Source: Larix kaempferi
Taxonomy: Eukaryota > Streptophyta > Pinopsida > Pinales > Pinaceae
Direction of reading: 5' to 3'
DNA: 64,000 bases
NCBI GenBank assembly: GCA_027924585.1
Contig: BSBM01000386.1
Span: forward strand, 6,774,501 to 6,838,500
Position 1 is the stretch's first letter, and every line of letters begins with the position of its first letter. Positions 12,061 through 21,306 of this stretch are shown here, piece by piece. The notes under the pieces are model-generated. The model was given only the letters and a program-made list of their open reading frames with translations. It did no database searches and was not told where the DNA came from. Made by a program: the position numbers and the translations under genes.

Positions 12061-12960
12061 GATCCCTGCGTCAAGCATTTTATCTAGTTCTCCCCTGACT
12101 CGCTCTTTGTATCGCGGGTTCAGTCTATAGGGCCTCTGCTTAACAAGCTTTGCACCTGGCTTAAGAGGTATCTTCATAACCCCTAAAGCTCCCAAGATGC
12201 CCTTCATCTCTGTAAACTTTGTCGGGAATAAATCATGATACTCATGTAACAGGTCTGCGATCTCTGCGACAGTCTGATCGTCCCAGTAGTCTCCAATACT
12301 TGCAAACTTTGGCTCTTCGCTGGTGCCAATGTTCACTTTCCACGTTTTCACAGGTCCGCTCATGTCTGGGATTTCTAGTGGAGGTCCTTCTACGTCGCGC
12401 GCTCCTTCTGACTCGGGAATGTTTATGCTGCATGGATCTTCCTCATCATTGTTTTCTTTTTCTTCAGCCTCTTCAGCTAGTTTGTAACATTCCATGGCAT
12501 GTTCTACTTGTTCCTTCCATTCTGTATGTATGCTTGCAGGTACGCTGTCAGGTCCAAAGAATTCTTTTAATAATGTCATGTTTCTATGTGAACATTCTGG
12601 TCTAAATATTCTTTCCTTAATAATTTGCAACGCATCATTTATGGTAGGACTCTCATATTCAAAACTGAAACTCTTCTGGAGTTTGCAGTCAGCGTAGGCC
12701 AATCTGTAGTTTCCCTGCGCAACTCCATATCTAAGTACCATTTCTTTGGAATCTCTTCCTCCAACGTGTGCACAAATAGATGCACCCACTCTGTTTGTGG
12801 TCTCTCCTCCCATGCTTGTGAACAGACCTCAATATGTTGCCTTGGATCTGTTTGTCCATTGTATTTCTCAAAGGGTAGTGTGACCTTGTCAGCAAACCCG
12901 ATTTGCATCTTGATTCTGCACTGATCCCATGTGGTCAATGTCTACTTGTACACAGCCCAC
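12034..12960 (-). pseudogene. A pol: protease-RT linker
   Basis: Two overlapping open pieces, 12034-12813 (259 codons) and 12639-12938. The latter has ADKVTLPFEKYNGQTDPRQH and FVHTLEEEIPKKWYLDMELR, which resembles a gag-like capsid pattern. The former ends with a typical RT entry: ADLLHEYHDLFPTKFTEMKG, PLKPGAKLVKQRPYRLNP and MLDAGIIKPVEESE. The acidic patch between them (EEDPCSINIPESEGARD) is shared with B. The role of the long linker is unknown. Confidence 0.65.
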
Positions 12961-13840
12961 CATCTGGCAGGTGTCTCACATAGTGCCATATCTAGTGCTG
13001 ATGAGCGATGCTCATTTGCAATTGCTACAGTATATACTTTGATAAAGGAATAAACATTAGATAAATCATCATAGGTGGGAATTGGGCTTACCTCCTTTCC
13101 AATCCAGCGTAGTGACCTTGTAACCTGTGCACATCTCCTTGAAGATACTTCATGTATACAACTTTGCTAGTTTTCCATTCCTGCATCAGAGTCTGAGATG
13201 CAAGAGTGGTCGCATCTCCAGCTGAGTGTTCCATCCGCAGTAGGATTAATATAGTCTTCCTGGTTCGCAATCATCTTATACAAGCGGTCGAAATCTTGAG
13301 CCCTAGATTCTTCCTGAATCGGCTCGCTGTATCTATCTCCGTCTGCAAGGTGCAGTGGTGCGATGACCCTGAGATGCTTTCCTTCTAATATCATCTTCTT
13401 TGTCTTCAATTTTATGATGGCGAGGTTATCCATAGCCCAATCAATCCCTAACAGTGCAGGAAAGGGTTGACTATCATCCACGATCTCGATAACCTCGAAG
13501 TCTACATAACTTTGCACTCCATCAATGTCAACAATCACGTTGGCTAACCGTCCAAACGGTATGACCTTCTCCTAGCTGGCCATTCTCAACTGGATAGGTG
13601 ACCATAACAGCTTTGGTCTCCCCATCTGCTGCCATGTCTGTTTAGTTAAGACATTTACTTCTGATCTCAGATCAAGAATGATCTCATCCATTTCATAGTC
13701 TCCTATCTGGGCACTGAGTCTCATTTCTCGGCCTATTCTTTTGTGTTTCCCGATGTGATGAACTGCGCTATCAGTATTTTCACTTTCGCTGCGTGGTTCG
13801 TACTGATCTAACAACTTCTGCAACTCTGCTATAGCATTTG
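12961..13840 (-). pseudogene. A pol: aspartic protease, 3' of the B insertion
   Basis: The piece 13572-13840 holds SAQIGDYEMDEIILDL, then RSEVNVLTKQTW: the active site is D-L-R, so Gly has become Arg. It continues in 13167-13538 with IVDIDGVQSYVDFEVIEI and FPALLGIDWAMDNLAIIKL. The reading matches the B protease (17480-17896) almost residue by residue. The bases after 13845 belong to the LTR of B, so the last part of the open frame 13572-13901 is chimeric. Confidence 0.8.
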
Positions 13841-13845
13841 GATTA
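13841..13845. repeat. Target-site duplication of B (left, GATTA)
   Basis: GATTA precedes the LTR start; GATTC follows the other end at 25045-25049 (four of five match). The A coding homology continues across. Confidence 0.75.
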
Positions 13846-14625
13846 TATTGGTAGGCGGTTTGATGAGGAAATGTCGCAATACTGCCAACGCTACGACACA
13901 TCGGATGAGGGCGCGGAAGAAGTATTTTGTGTCACCGCAGTTGGTGGGTTTTGGGTCACTTGGACCACATGCTATGTAATATTGAGTCAGTTGTACCGCG
14001 GCATGCGGGTTTTTGGGTCATTTGGAACGAGTCAGTTAGATATTGGGTCATTTGTCCATAGTGTCGGTTAGGAAGTCATTAGTAAGTGGACAAACATTGT
14101 AATGGCAGAAGCCTATAAATAGATGAGAGTTGTAAGTGTTAGGAAGAAAAAAGTGGGAGAAGAAGATAGAGAATTGGAGAGAGATAAGGAGATGTATGAG
14201 TACGGAGATCTATGTTTCTCTTCAAGTATACGACTATGACAGTAATATAATGATGATGTTTTGGTACGATCTTTGTGTAATGTTGCGATATATGAATGTT
14301 GTTATATTTTCTTAATGCAATGTCTGCTTACTGTTGCTGGGATGATAAATGTTGTGATTAAGTAATATGTTATAACTCCATGTCAAATGTTTAAATTTTC
14401 TGTTTAAGTACTACAATAGAGCTAGTCTATGTAGCCACAACTCTCCTCCCCCCTCAGCGAAAACATGGTTCCGTCTGCCCTGCCTGGATGCCTCGGGTGA
14501 GACCTCATCCGCTCTGCAGGTGTTGCTGGGCGGGCTCAAACCTGCCCAAGCCGGTTCCCAGGGAGACTGCGGTATGTGTCGACAGTAAGGCGAACCCCTG
14601 TCGACTGGAGTCACGTTGGTCAACA
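13846..14625 (+). repeat. B 5' LTR
   Basis: 780 bp, homologous along its length to 24258-25044 with scattered substitutions and a small insertion near 13935 versus 24344. It contains TATAAATA at 14114-14121 and the motif CTCGGGTGAGACCTC at 14493-14507. It ends GGTCAACA. Confidence 0.92.
14114..14121 (+). promoter_or_regulatory. TATA box of B 5' LTR
   Basis: TATAAATA, conserved in the other LTR at 24533-24540. It is the likely U3 core promoter, with R starting some 30 bp downstream. Confidence 0.65.
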
Positions 14626-14627
14626 AA

Positions 14628-14645
14628 TGGTTTCATTGCCGGGAC
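14628..14645 (+). promoter_or_regulatory. B primer-binding site, tRNA-Glu type
   Basis: Two bases (AA) after the LTR comes TGGTTTCATTGCCGGGA. From memory, the plant nuclear tRNA-Glu 3' end is CCCGGCAACGGAACCA, whose complement is TGGTTCCGTTGCCGGG. There are two mismatches, both transitions. A has the same site with an exact 14-base match (27477-27490). Confidence 0.7.
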
Positions 14646-14699
14646 CATGTGCAGAGTGAAAGGAGGTCATGTTGTGGCACCCGACAAAGCCGGAGATAC

Positions 14700-17190
14700 A
14701 AAGCTAGTTTGATCAGAAGTTGCGGGAGTTTGCTGAGGAACAAAGCTGGAACACGCGACTGACAGTAGATCATTGGCTGGGAAGGTGAATTCATGACGGT
14801 CCGCACGAATGGTTTTTCTGTGAATTCCCGGTCATTCTGTACGAATGGTTGTCAAAGCTAACCTTCCAGAAGAGGAATTTCTAGGGTGGTGAGCCGACGG
14901 CTTGGACCCCAGAATTGATTCAGGACTGCAAGAAATCGATAACAAGGCATCACAAGCTATCAAAGTTTGGCTCGATAACATCTTGGAGGGATATATCACT
15001 GAATTTGTGGTTGACATGCAGAAATCCTATAGTGAAGTTGAAAGATATTTCTTCCACGGACCAAGGGGAAGGTTTCTACTGTCGCTCCAACTATCGATTA
15101 AGATGCTAATCTGCGAGAAGGGTATATTGAAAATGCATCTTGATCAGTAAACAGCCTGGTGGGTGGAGGCCATGGGTACTATGACTGCTGGGGAATGGTA
15201 CATGGAACAGTAAGGGGTAGATGGGTGCAGACCATGAGGAGACTGTGAGCGAAGCCGAGGAAGAAAGTGGTCTTACAAGAGGAGGAGCGAGGTTTCGACA
15301 GGAGAAGAGGCAGAGGATAGGAGAAGGTCCTGTTGTGATCAGACCGCAAAACCGTGAAGGAAGACCACACGGGATGAAGCGACCTCACAGTCCTGACAGG
15401 GATGACCAGGATATGCCCAGGATAGAGGCAGGACCAACCCCCGGTACCAACGTACCCACACCTCCGCTCACTGACTCACAACCAGCAAGAAATACCACTT
15501 CGACACCGCCAAGTTCATCAAATCCATAGAAGTTAATTGATAGTAGCACAACAAAAGGAGGAAGGAAGCCCAGAAGGGCGGGCGATGATGCTAAGTTACT
15601 ATTGTTCCACGGAAGTGCGATAGACAACCCAGAACAGTATTGGTTTTTGTGTGAAGCGGTCTGGACCATGAAACAGATCACTGATGTCGATGCTAAGAAA
15701 GGACAGTTAGCCACGACTCTGCGAGGCCGTGCATTAGATTGATTCATGAAGTTTATTCTAGTCCATAAGGGAGCCCTAGAGAAGTCACTGGATGAGATTC
15801 GGGATGGGCTGATTGCTGAATTTAGATGGCCCAAGTCTGAGGCTCAATATATTACTGAATTGAAGGAAATTAAGCATTATCCCAATGAGACGGTATGGGA
15901 TTTTGACCAGCGATTCAAGACGCTGATGGAAAAGGTTAGTTTCGATATGAGCGTCGTCCAACATAAAGAATGGTTCATTGCAGCACTGCTACCCCACATT
16001 CGGCTGCCGCTGATGCAGCAAAACATATCGACGCCTAGTGAAGCTCTAGAGATTGCAATGCAATTAGAGGCGTCACCGATTGGAGATAATGCAGCCGGGA
16101 TGTCGCAGATATAGACACAGCTTGCTAACCTGACTATACAGTTGAAATATTTGAAGAAGAACAAGGAACAGTGCGATGAAGTATGGTGTACGCGATGCTG
16201 AGGAGAAAGGCATACGAAGGAAAATTGCCCGGATTTCCGTAATTATTTGGTGTCAGGTGCTCCAAACCCATTGAATGGCGGAAGTATGCCGTGGTGTCAT
16301 GTTTGCCAGGTGTTTGGGTACAGTCATGATAATTTCTCGTATATGCAGAAAATGGTCACAACCCCGCGAAATCTTTATTGCACATTCTGCAAGTCGGTGG
16401 GTCACGATGACAAGGATTTTCATGCATATGGGTTACTACAGGAGAGAATGTGTGATTCATTCTACATCACGGACGATCAGCGTGCCGTGCAACAACCACA
16501 ACTGCAACCGTAGGTAGCTCAGCCACTACCGCAACCGCAGATGCAGTTTGCACCACAGCAAAAGCAACCGCAGCAGTTCATGCCGCAATATACTCCTATG
16601 CAGATGACTCCCCCACAACCACAGTATGTACAGCAACCACAGTATGCACCACAAGGGAAAGGGATACCACCAGCACCGATGCAGCAACAGTTTAACCAAC
16701 CTCAATACCAGCAGCAGGGCAGCTACCGAGGAGGATACAGGGGCAGACGTGGTGGTGGATTTGGTCATGGAGGAGGAGGCTAAGGTGGTCGTGGACCTAT
16801 TCAATGTTACCACTGTGTGGTATGGGGGCATTATCAATGTGACTACCCACTACTACAGAATCAATGTACATTCTGTTTTGGTAATGATCATACAGTTGAG
16901 AATTGTCCATAGTTGATTGCACGATGGCAGGCTGGGAACGCTCCGTAGCTACAGAATCAGGCCTAGCCACAGCAACCAGTACAGAATCAGGTACAGCAAG
17001 CAATATAGAACCAGCCCCCGTGACCACCGCCGAACGCCAATCCAAATGTCAATCAACCGGGGAATTTGCAGCAGAACCAGACGAAGGGTGCAAATATTGC
17101 GACAATTTCGGAAGAACCGCGACCACAAGATGCTTCGGTGGTTGTTGTCACTCGTGGAGGAAAGACGACTGGGGAAGATAGTTCGTGACC
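14700..17190 (+). pseudogene. B gag with multiple CCHC knuckles, Gln-rich and RGG segments
   Basis: Order of parts: an N-terminal segment (14902-15150, NKASQAIKVWLDNILEGYITEF; frame 1); a charged low-complexity stretch (15221-15529); the capsid-like core (15746-16114, KALMEKV- and QHKEWFIAALLPHIRLPLMQQ-like); then knuckles. The first, C-x2-C-x4-H-x4-C, is at 16187-16228 with a stop inside. Weaker ones lie at 16286-16325 and 16378-16420, followed by a Gln/Pro-rich tract (16541-16700), a GGYRGRRGGG patch (16730-16785), and two more knuckles at about 16803-16844 and 16866-16908. Gag would package RNA. Stops occur mostly at CAG, CGA or TGG positions. Confidence 0.8.
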
Positions 17191-17191
17191 A

Positions 17192-17896
17192 ATGATTCAG
17201 TTGGCTGATCAGAAGATGGTACCTTTTGATACGAAGCGGGAGACATTCTTGGAGGCACGTCGCACTTTGGAGAAAGACCATGGTAAGGCTGTTCTTTGCG
17301 ATATGAAACCTGTCTTTGATACTACATCAGACGCTGATCGGCCGCCACCACCGGGGACATTGCAAAATTTTCTTGAAAGCTGTCTATTATTATCCCGAGC
17401 CCCGGCTGCCCTGGCTGAGATTGAGGGATGGTTGCAACGATTTCCGAAAGGACGACAGGAGTCGGCAGTAAACTCCCTACAGCGACAGAAGACTGGCAAG
17501 GAGATGCGAATGAATATTCAGATTGGTGAATATGATGTTGACTCTATTATTCTTGACCTTGGTTCGGATGTTAACATCTTAACCAAGCAGGCATGGAAGA
17601 AGATGGGGAGTCCCCCATTGAGCTGGTCTCCTGTGCAGCTCCGGTTGGCTAACCATTCGAAGGTAACACCCATTGGGCGAATTCCGTGGCTCACGATCGT
17701 TATTGAGGGCATGAAGACTTATGCTGACTTTGATGTCATTGAAGTGGTTGAGGGAGGAAGCTCCTATCCTGCGCTATTGGGGATTGGATGGGCTAACAAT
17801 AGTGGAGCTGTAATCAACTTCAAGAAGCGCATGATGACCTTTGAGAATCGCGATTTCAGATTCATCGCCCCTTTGGATCCGGCTGAAGGATGCTGA
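17192..17896 (+). pseudogene. B pol: aspartic protease
   Basis: The longest open piece (234 codons). The N-terminal part (NFLESCLLLSRAPAALAEI) is the protease leader interrupted in A by the B insertion. The protease proper has MNIQIGEYDVDSIILDLGSD, VNILTKQAWKKMG, SPVQLRLANHSK, TPIGRIPWLTIVIEG, the VIEVVEG strand, and YPALLGIGWA. The active site is D-L-G. It ends at a TGA at 17894, where A reads on (DGDRYSEPI). It is the best-kept protease in the window. Confidence 0.85.
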
Positions 17897-18867
17897 TACG
17901 TTGAGCCTGTAAAAGATGATGATCCCGCTGGATGGGACCATGCATTCAATATTTCTGAAGATTATATTCATCCTACTGCCAGCGGTGAGTTGGAGTGGCA
18001 CCGCGAGAGCTCTGCGTCTTTTGACTCTGATGATGCCTTAGAACATTGGCAAAATCGATTGCATGAGGTACCATTCCAAAAATGTGGCTTAGTTACGCAA
18101 TCCTTATGTCATGTTGCCACAGAAACGATCACATTGCCTGTCTATGAGGGGTTGCCTAGCCTAACCACCTTTTGGACAGAATTTGAAGACCGCGTCTCAG
18201 AACCACAGCGATTGCTGGCATTGGAGGAAGCACTGAAGGCTGCTCCAGCACGCTGGTGGGCAACACATAAGAAATCCATTAATGGTTGGTCATAGTTTCG
18301 ACGTTTGATGATGGTTCGGTTCAGCGATACTGAGGTTTACCATACTGGCAAGTATGATGGCCAGAATAATCCCAATGATCATGTGATGGAATGCCAACAA
18401 TTATGGGTAGCGTGACCCAGAGATGAGTGGGTCCATGCTTTTATCCATACCTTAGTTGAGATGCTGCGCTCATGGTATACTGCAGCCGAGTTGCACCGAG
18501 AAATTACAACATGGGGGGAGTTGACAGTCTGTTTCACTCATACGTTCACTTTTGCGGATGCCAACCCTGACTTCAATAACGCCTTACAGCTCATCCGCGA
18601 TGTGGTACTTCAAGTTGTTCTGGTGGCCTACCTTGTCGATCCGCACACATATTGTCAGATGCAGTCTCTCATGGAGTGCTTCAACATCAGCGGTGGGCTA
18701 GAGGATGATGATGATCCCCGAAATGTTAACATTCCTGAATCTGAAGGGAGTTGTGATTTGGTACCACCTATCGCGCCAAGTACTCCTTTCAGTCAACCAT
18801 TGCAGCTTCACAAGATGATGAGTAAGGTTACTGAATTACTTCATGAGTTTCAAGACATGTTTCCCAC
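17897..18867 (+). pseudogene. B pol: protease-RT linker
   Basis: Open pieces 17990-18295 and 18461-18867 in the gag-pol frame. Features are ARWWATHKKSINGW, DGQNNPNDH-like text read through stops at 18294 and 18412, LRSWYTAAELHREITTWGEL, the acidic EDDDDPRNVNIPESEG shared with A, and [14 protein letters not shown], which normally leads directly into RT. The RT entry after it is missing (see 18868). Confidence 0.7.
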
Positions 18868-19071
18868 CTACCAACCACTGTTAAGCAGTTGCGAGCGACT
18901 TTGGGATTACAACTACCAACCACTGTTAAGCAGTTGCGAGCGACTTTGGGTCATACGGGATATTATCGCAAGTTTATTAGGGGTTATGCTGCGATTACTA
19001 CCCCTATGGAAAAGTTGTTGAAAAAGGACGCGGCATTCCAGTGGAGCTCGGAATGTTAGGATAGCTTCGAA
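18868..19071 (+). pseudogene. B RT remnant with core deletion and 45-bp tandem duplication
   Basis: After MFPT the sequence jumps to the thumb end of RT ([21 protein letters not shown] in another frame), so the fingers and palm, including YxDD, are absent. Compared with A (11345-12060) some 700 bp are lost. The deletion point carries a 45-bp duplication (18868-18912 and 18913-18957) of CTACCAACCACTGTTAAGCA and what follows. B could not reverse transcribe on its own after this change. Confidence 0.8.
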
Positions 19072-19600
19072 ATGCTCAAGGCGAAGATGGCATTGACACC
19101 GATCTTGGTCTTTCCGGACTGGAGTAAGGAATTCCATGTCCATGTTGATGCTTCATCGATTGCATTGGGCGTTGTGTTGGCTCAACCTAGAGAAGGCGAC
19201 CTTGATCATCCTATTGATTTTTCCGGTCAAAAGCTATCCTCTGCAGAACGAAATTACACTACCACGGAGCAGGAAGGTCTAGCCATGGTTTACGCACTGC
19301 AGAAATTCAGGCATTATTTGTTGGGTGGACACTTTAAAATGTTCACTGATCATTCTGCATTGAAATACTTGGTAAATAAGCCTGTGTTGGGGGGGAAGAT
19401 ATGCCGTTAGCTACTTTTGTTTCAAGAGTTTGATTTTGAAGTCATTGTGAAACCTGGATGGTTACATGCTGGACCCGATCATTTATCACGGATTGACACA
19501 GGGGAGGAACCGACTAATATCGAAGATGGGTTGTCGAATGCCCAACTATTTAAAGTTACCGTCGCTGATCAATATTTTGATGACATCATCCAGTTTCTGA
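19072..19600 (+). pseudogene. B pol: RNase H
   Basis: The open piece 19072-19410 (112 codons) includes ILVFPDWSKEFHVHVDASSI, IALGVVLAQ, FSGQKLSSAERNYTTTEQEG, LAMVYALQKFRHYLLGGHF and FTDHSALKYLVNK. A TAG at 19408 falls where A has Trp (ICRW). It then continues as MFQEFDFEVIVKPGWLHAGP, DHLSR. The acidic active-site positions (VDAS, E of TEQEG, TDHS) are present. Confidence 0.85.
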
Positions 19601-20843
19601 CAATGGGCACTGCACCAGAAGAGTTCACCACCACTCAGAAGAAGCAGTTGGTTGTCAAGGCTGCTGACTTTCATCTAATCACGGGAGAGTTGTATAAATT
19701 GGGCGCTGATGAGATATTGCACACATGTGTCTTGCTGCATGAGCAAGCGCAGATATTGGTTGAGGCACATGGTGGAGTAGCGGGAGGACACTATGGTGGT
19801 CAGGCAACTGCCAGGAAGGTACTGCGTGCAGGGATTTGGTGGCCCACATTACATAACGATGCGATAGACTATGCGCGGTCTTGCGATGTTTGTCAGCAAA
19901 ATGGAAAGCCATCCAGACACGATGAGATGTCGCTGCTACCTCAAGTGACATTGCAACCGTTCGAAAAATGGGTTGTGGATTTTGTCGGACCGATCAGTCC
20001 ACCAGGGAAACATACGAGTACACGGTACATCATCATGGTGACAAATTATTTGACCCGATGGGCTGAGGCGGCACCCGTAGTTGATTGTTCCACAGCGACG
20101 GCTGCTCAATTTTTGTTTGATCACATTATCACTCGTTTCGGCTGCCCTAAGATTTTGTTGAGTGATCAAGGCAGCCACTTTCTTAATCGCACCATCAGTG
20201 CATTAACAGAGGAGTTGCAGATACAGCATAAGAAAAGTACACCCTATCACCACAGGCGAATGGGACGGTGGAGGCGTTTAACAAGGTATTGGAGCATGCG
20301 CTGACAAAGGTGTGCAATGTGAACCGCAATGACTGGGATCTAAAAATCCCAGCAGTGTTGTGGGTCTATTGCACCACATGTAAAAGGTTGACTAGTCAGA
20401 CACCTTTTAGGTTGGTATATGGGAAAGAAGCGATTATGCCAATGGAGTACATTGTTCTGAGTCTACGAATTGCAGCTGTTACGGGCATGGATGATGTCGC
20501 AGCATTAGATGAACGTCTAGCGCAATTGGTGCAGCAAGAAGAGGATCGATTTATCGCTGGCTTTCACCAAGGGGTGGAGAAGGATTGACAGAAGGCATGG
20601 CATGATCGCCACATCAAAAGTAAACAGTTTCAACAAGGCGACTTGGTGCTATTGTATGATAGCAAGTTTATGAAACATCCAGGAAAATTGCAGATGCATT
20701 GGCTGGGTCCATATCGCATTAGTAGTATTACTTCAAGAGGAGAGGTTTAGTTGCAGCAATTGGATGGGGCGATACTCCCCAAGATGGTAAATGGTCACAG
20801 GTTGAAGCCCTATCGGTCGGGCTTGGAACAGTGCGATGCCTGA
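19601..20843 (+). pseudogene. B pol: integrase
   Basis: Within 19417-20304: zinc-binding HHCC (EAHGGVAGGHYGG, then CDVC), core first Asp in VVDFVGP, second Asp in LSDQGSHF. A one-base deletion near 20251 shifts the frame; the Glu segment (NGTVEAFNK) is then read in the frame of 20268-20588, followed by [22 protein letters not shown] at 20586 and a TAG at 20748 break the C-terminal domain ([29 protein letters not shown]), which ends at TGA 20841. DDE residues are all identifiable. Confidence 0.85.
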
Positions 20844-21306
20844 GTCGCATCGGGGAAAAAAAATAAAATAAAATAAAAAAGAGTGTGTGTTGCAGGTTGT
20901 TTGGTGGCCGATGGCGCACCAATAGAAGAAGGAATGCGCAAGCAGGGAGGCTTGTGCCGCAAGTTTGAAGCCGTCGGACACACATGGTAGCGTTGCGACC
21001 AGGTCAAATCAGTAATAAATGCCAAAAGTTTAGACAGTTAATTAACGGCATTGTTCGAATGATGGGAATTAATGGCAAATCTGGCCGATCTGTGGACAGG
21101 ATCGACGACGGATTTGTGTCATTTATACAAGATTTGGTTGAGTTAATGCATGACTTAGTAATGATTATGGGGGATTTGGGTAGCTGCTATAAATATGGCC
21201 TAGCGTCGGTCGAAAGACACCGAGGAATTAGTAAGAAGTGTTGTTGTAGAGTGCTGTAGTGATTTGAGCCAGTTGTTGTTAAGTATATAACGAGGAGTGG
21301 CGAGGT
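20844..21306 (+). promoter_or_regulatory. B integrase-ORF3 spacer with TATA box
   Basis: Non-coding. It starts with an A-rich run (about 20858-20880) and a TTGCAGG sequence at 20890-20896 that resembles a splice acceptor. TATAAATA at 21188-21195 lies 119 bp before the ORF3 ATG at 21307. The context TAGCTGC just before it is also found before the TATA box of A. No gene was seen. Confidence 0.55.

Noticed and set aside
12219-12605. Plus-strand ORFs opposite A pol (12219-12605, 12625-12924)
   Set aside because: Shadow frames of the linker region on the coding minus strand.
16526-16837. Minus-strand Leu/Ser-rich ORF
   Set aside because: Complement of the Gln/Pro-rich part of B gag.
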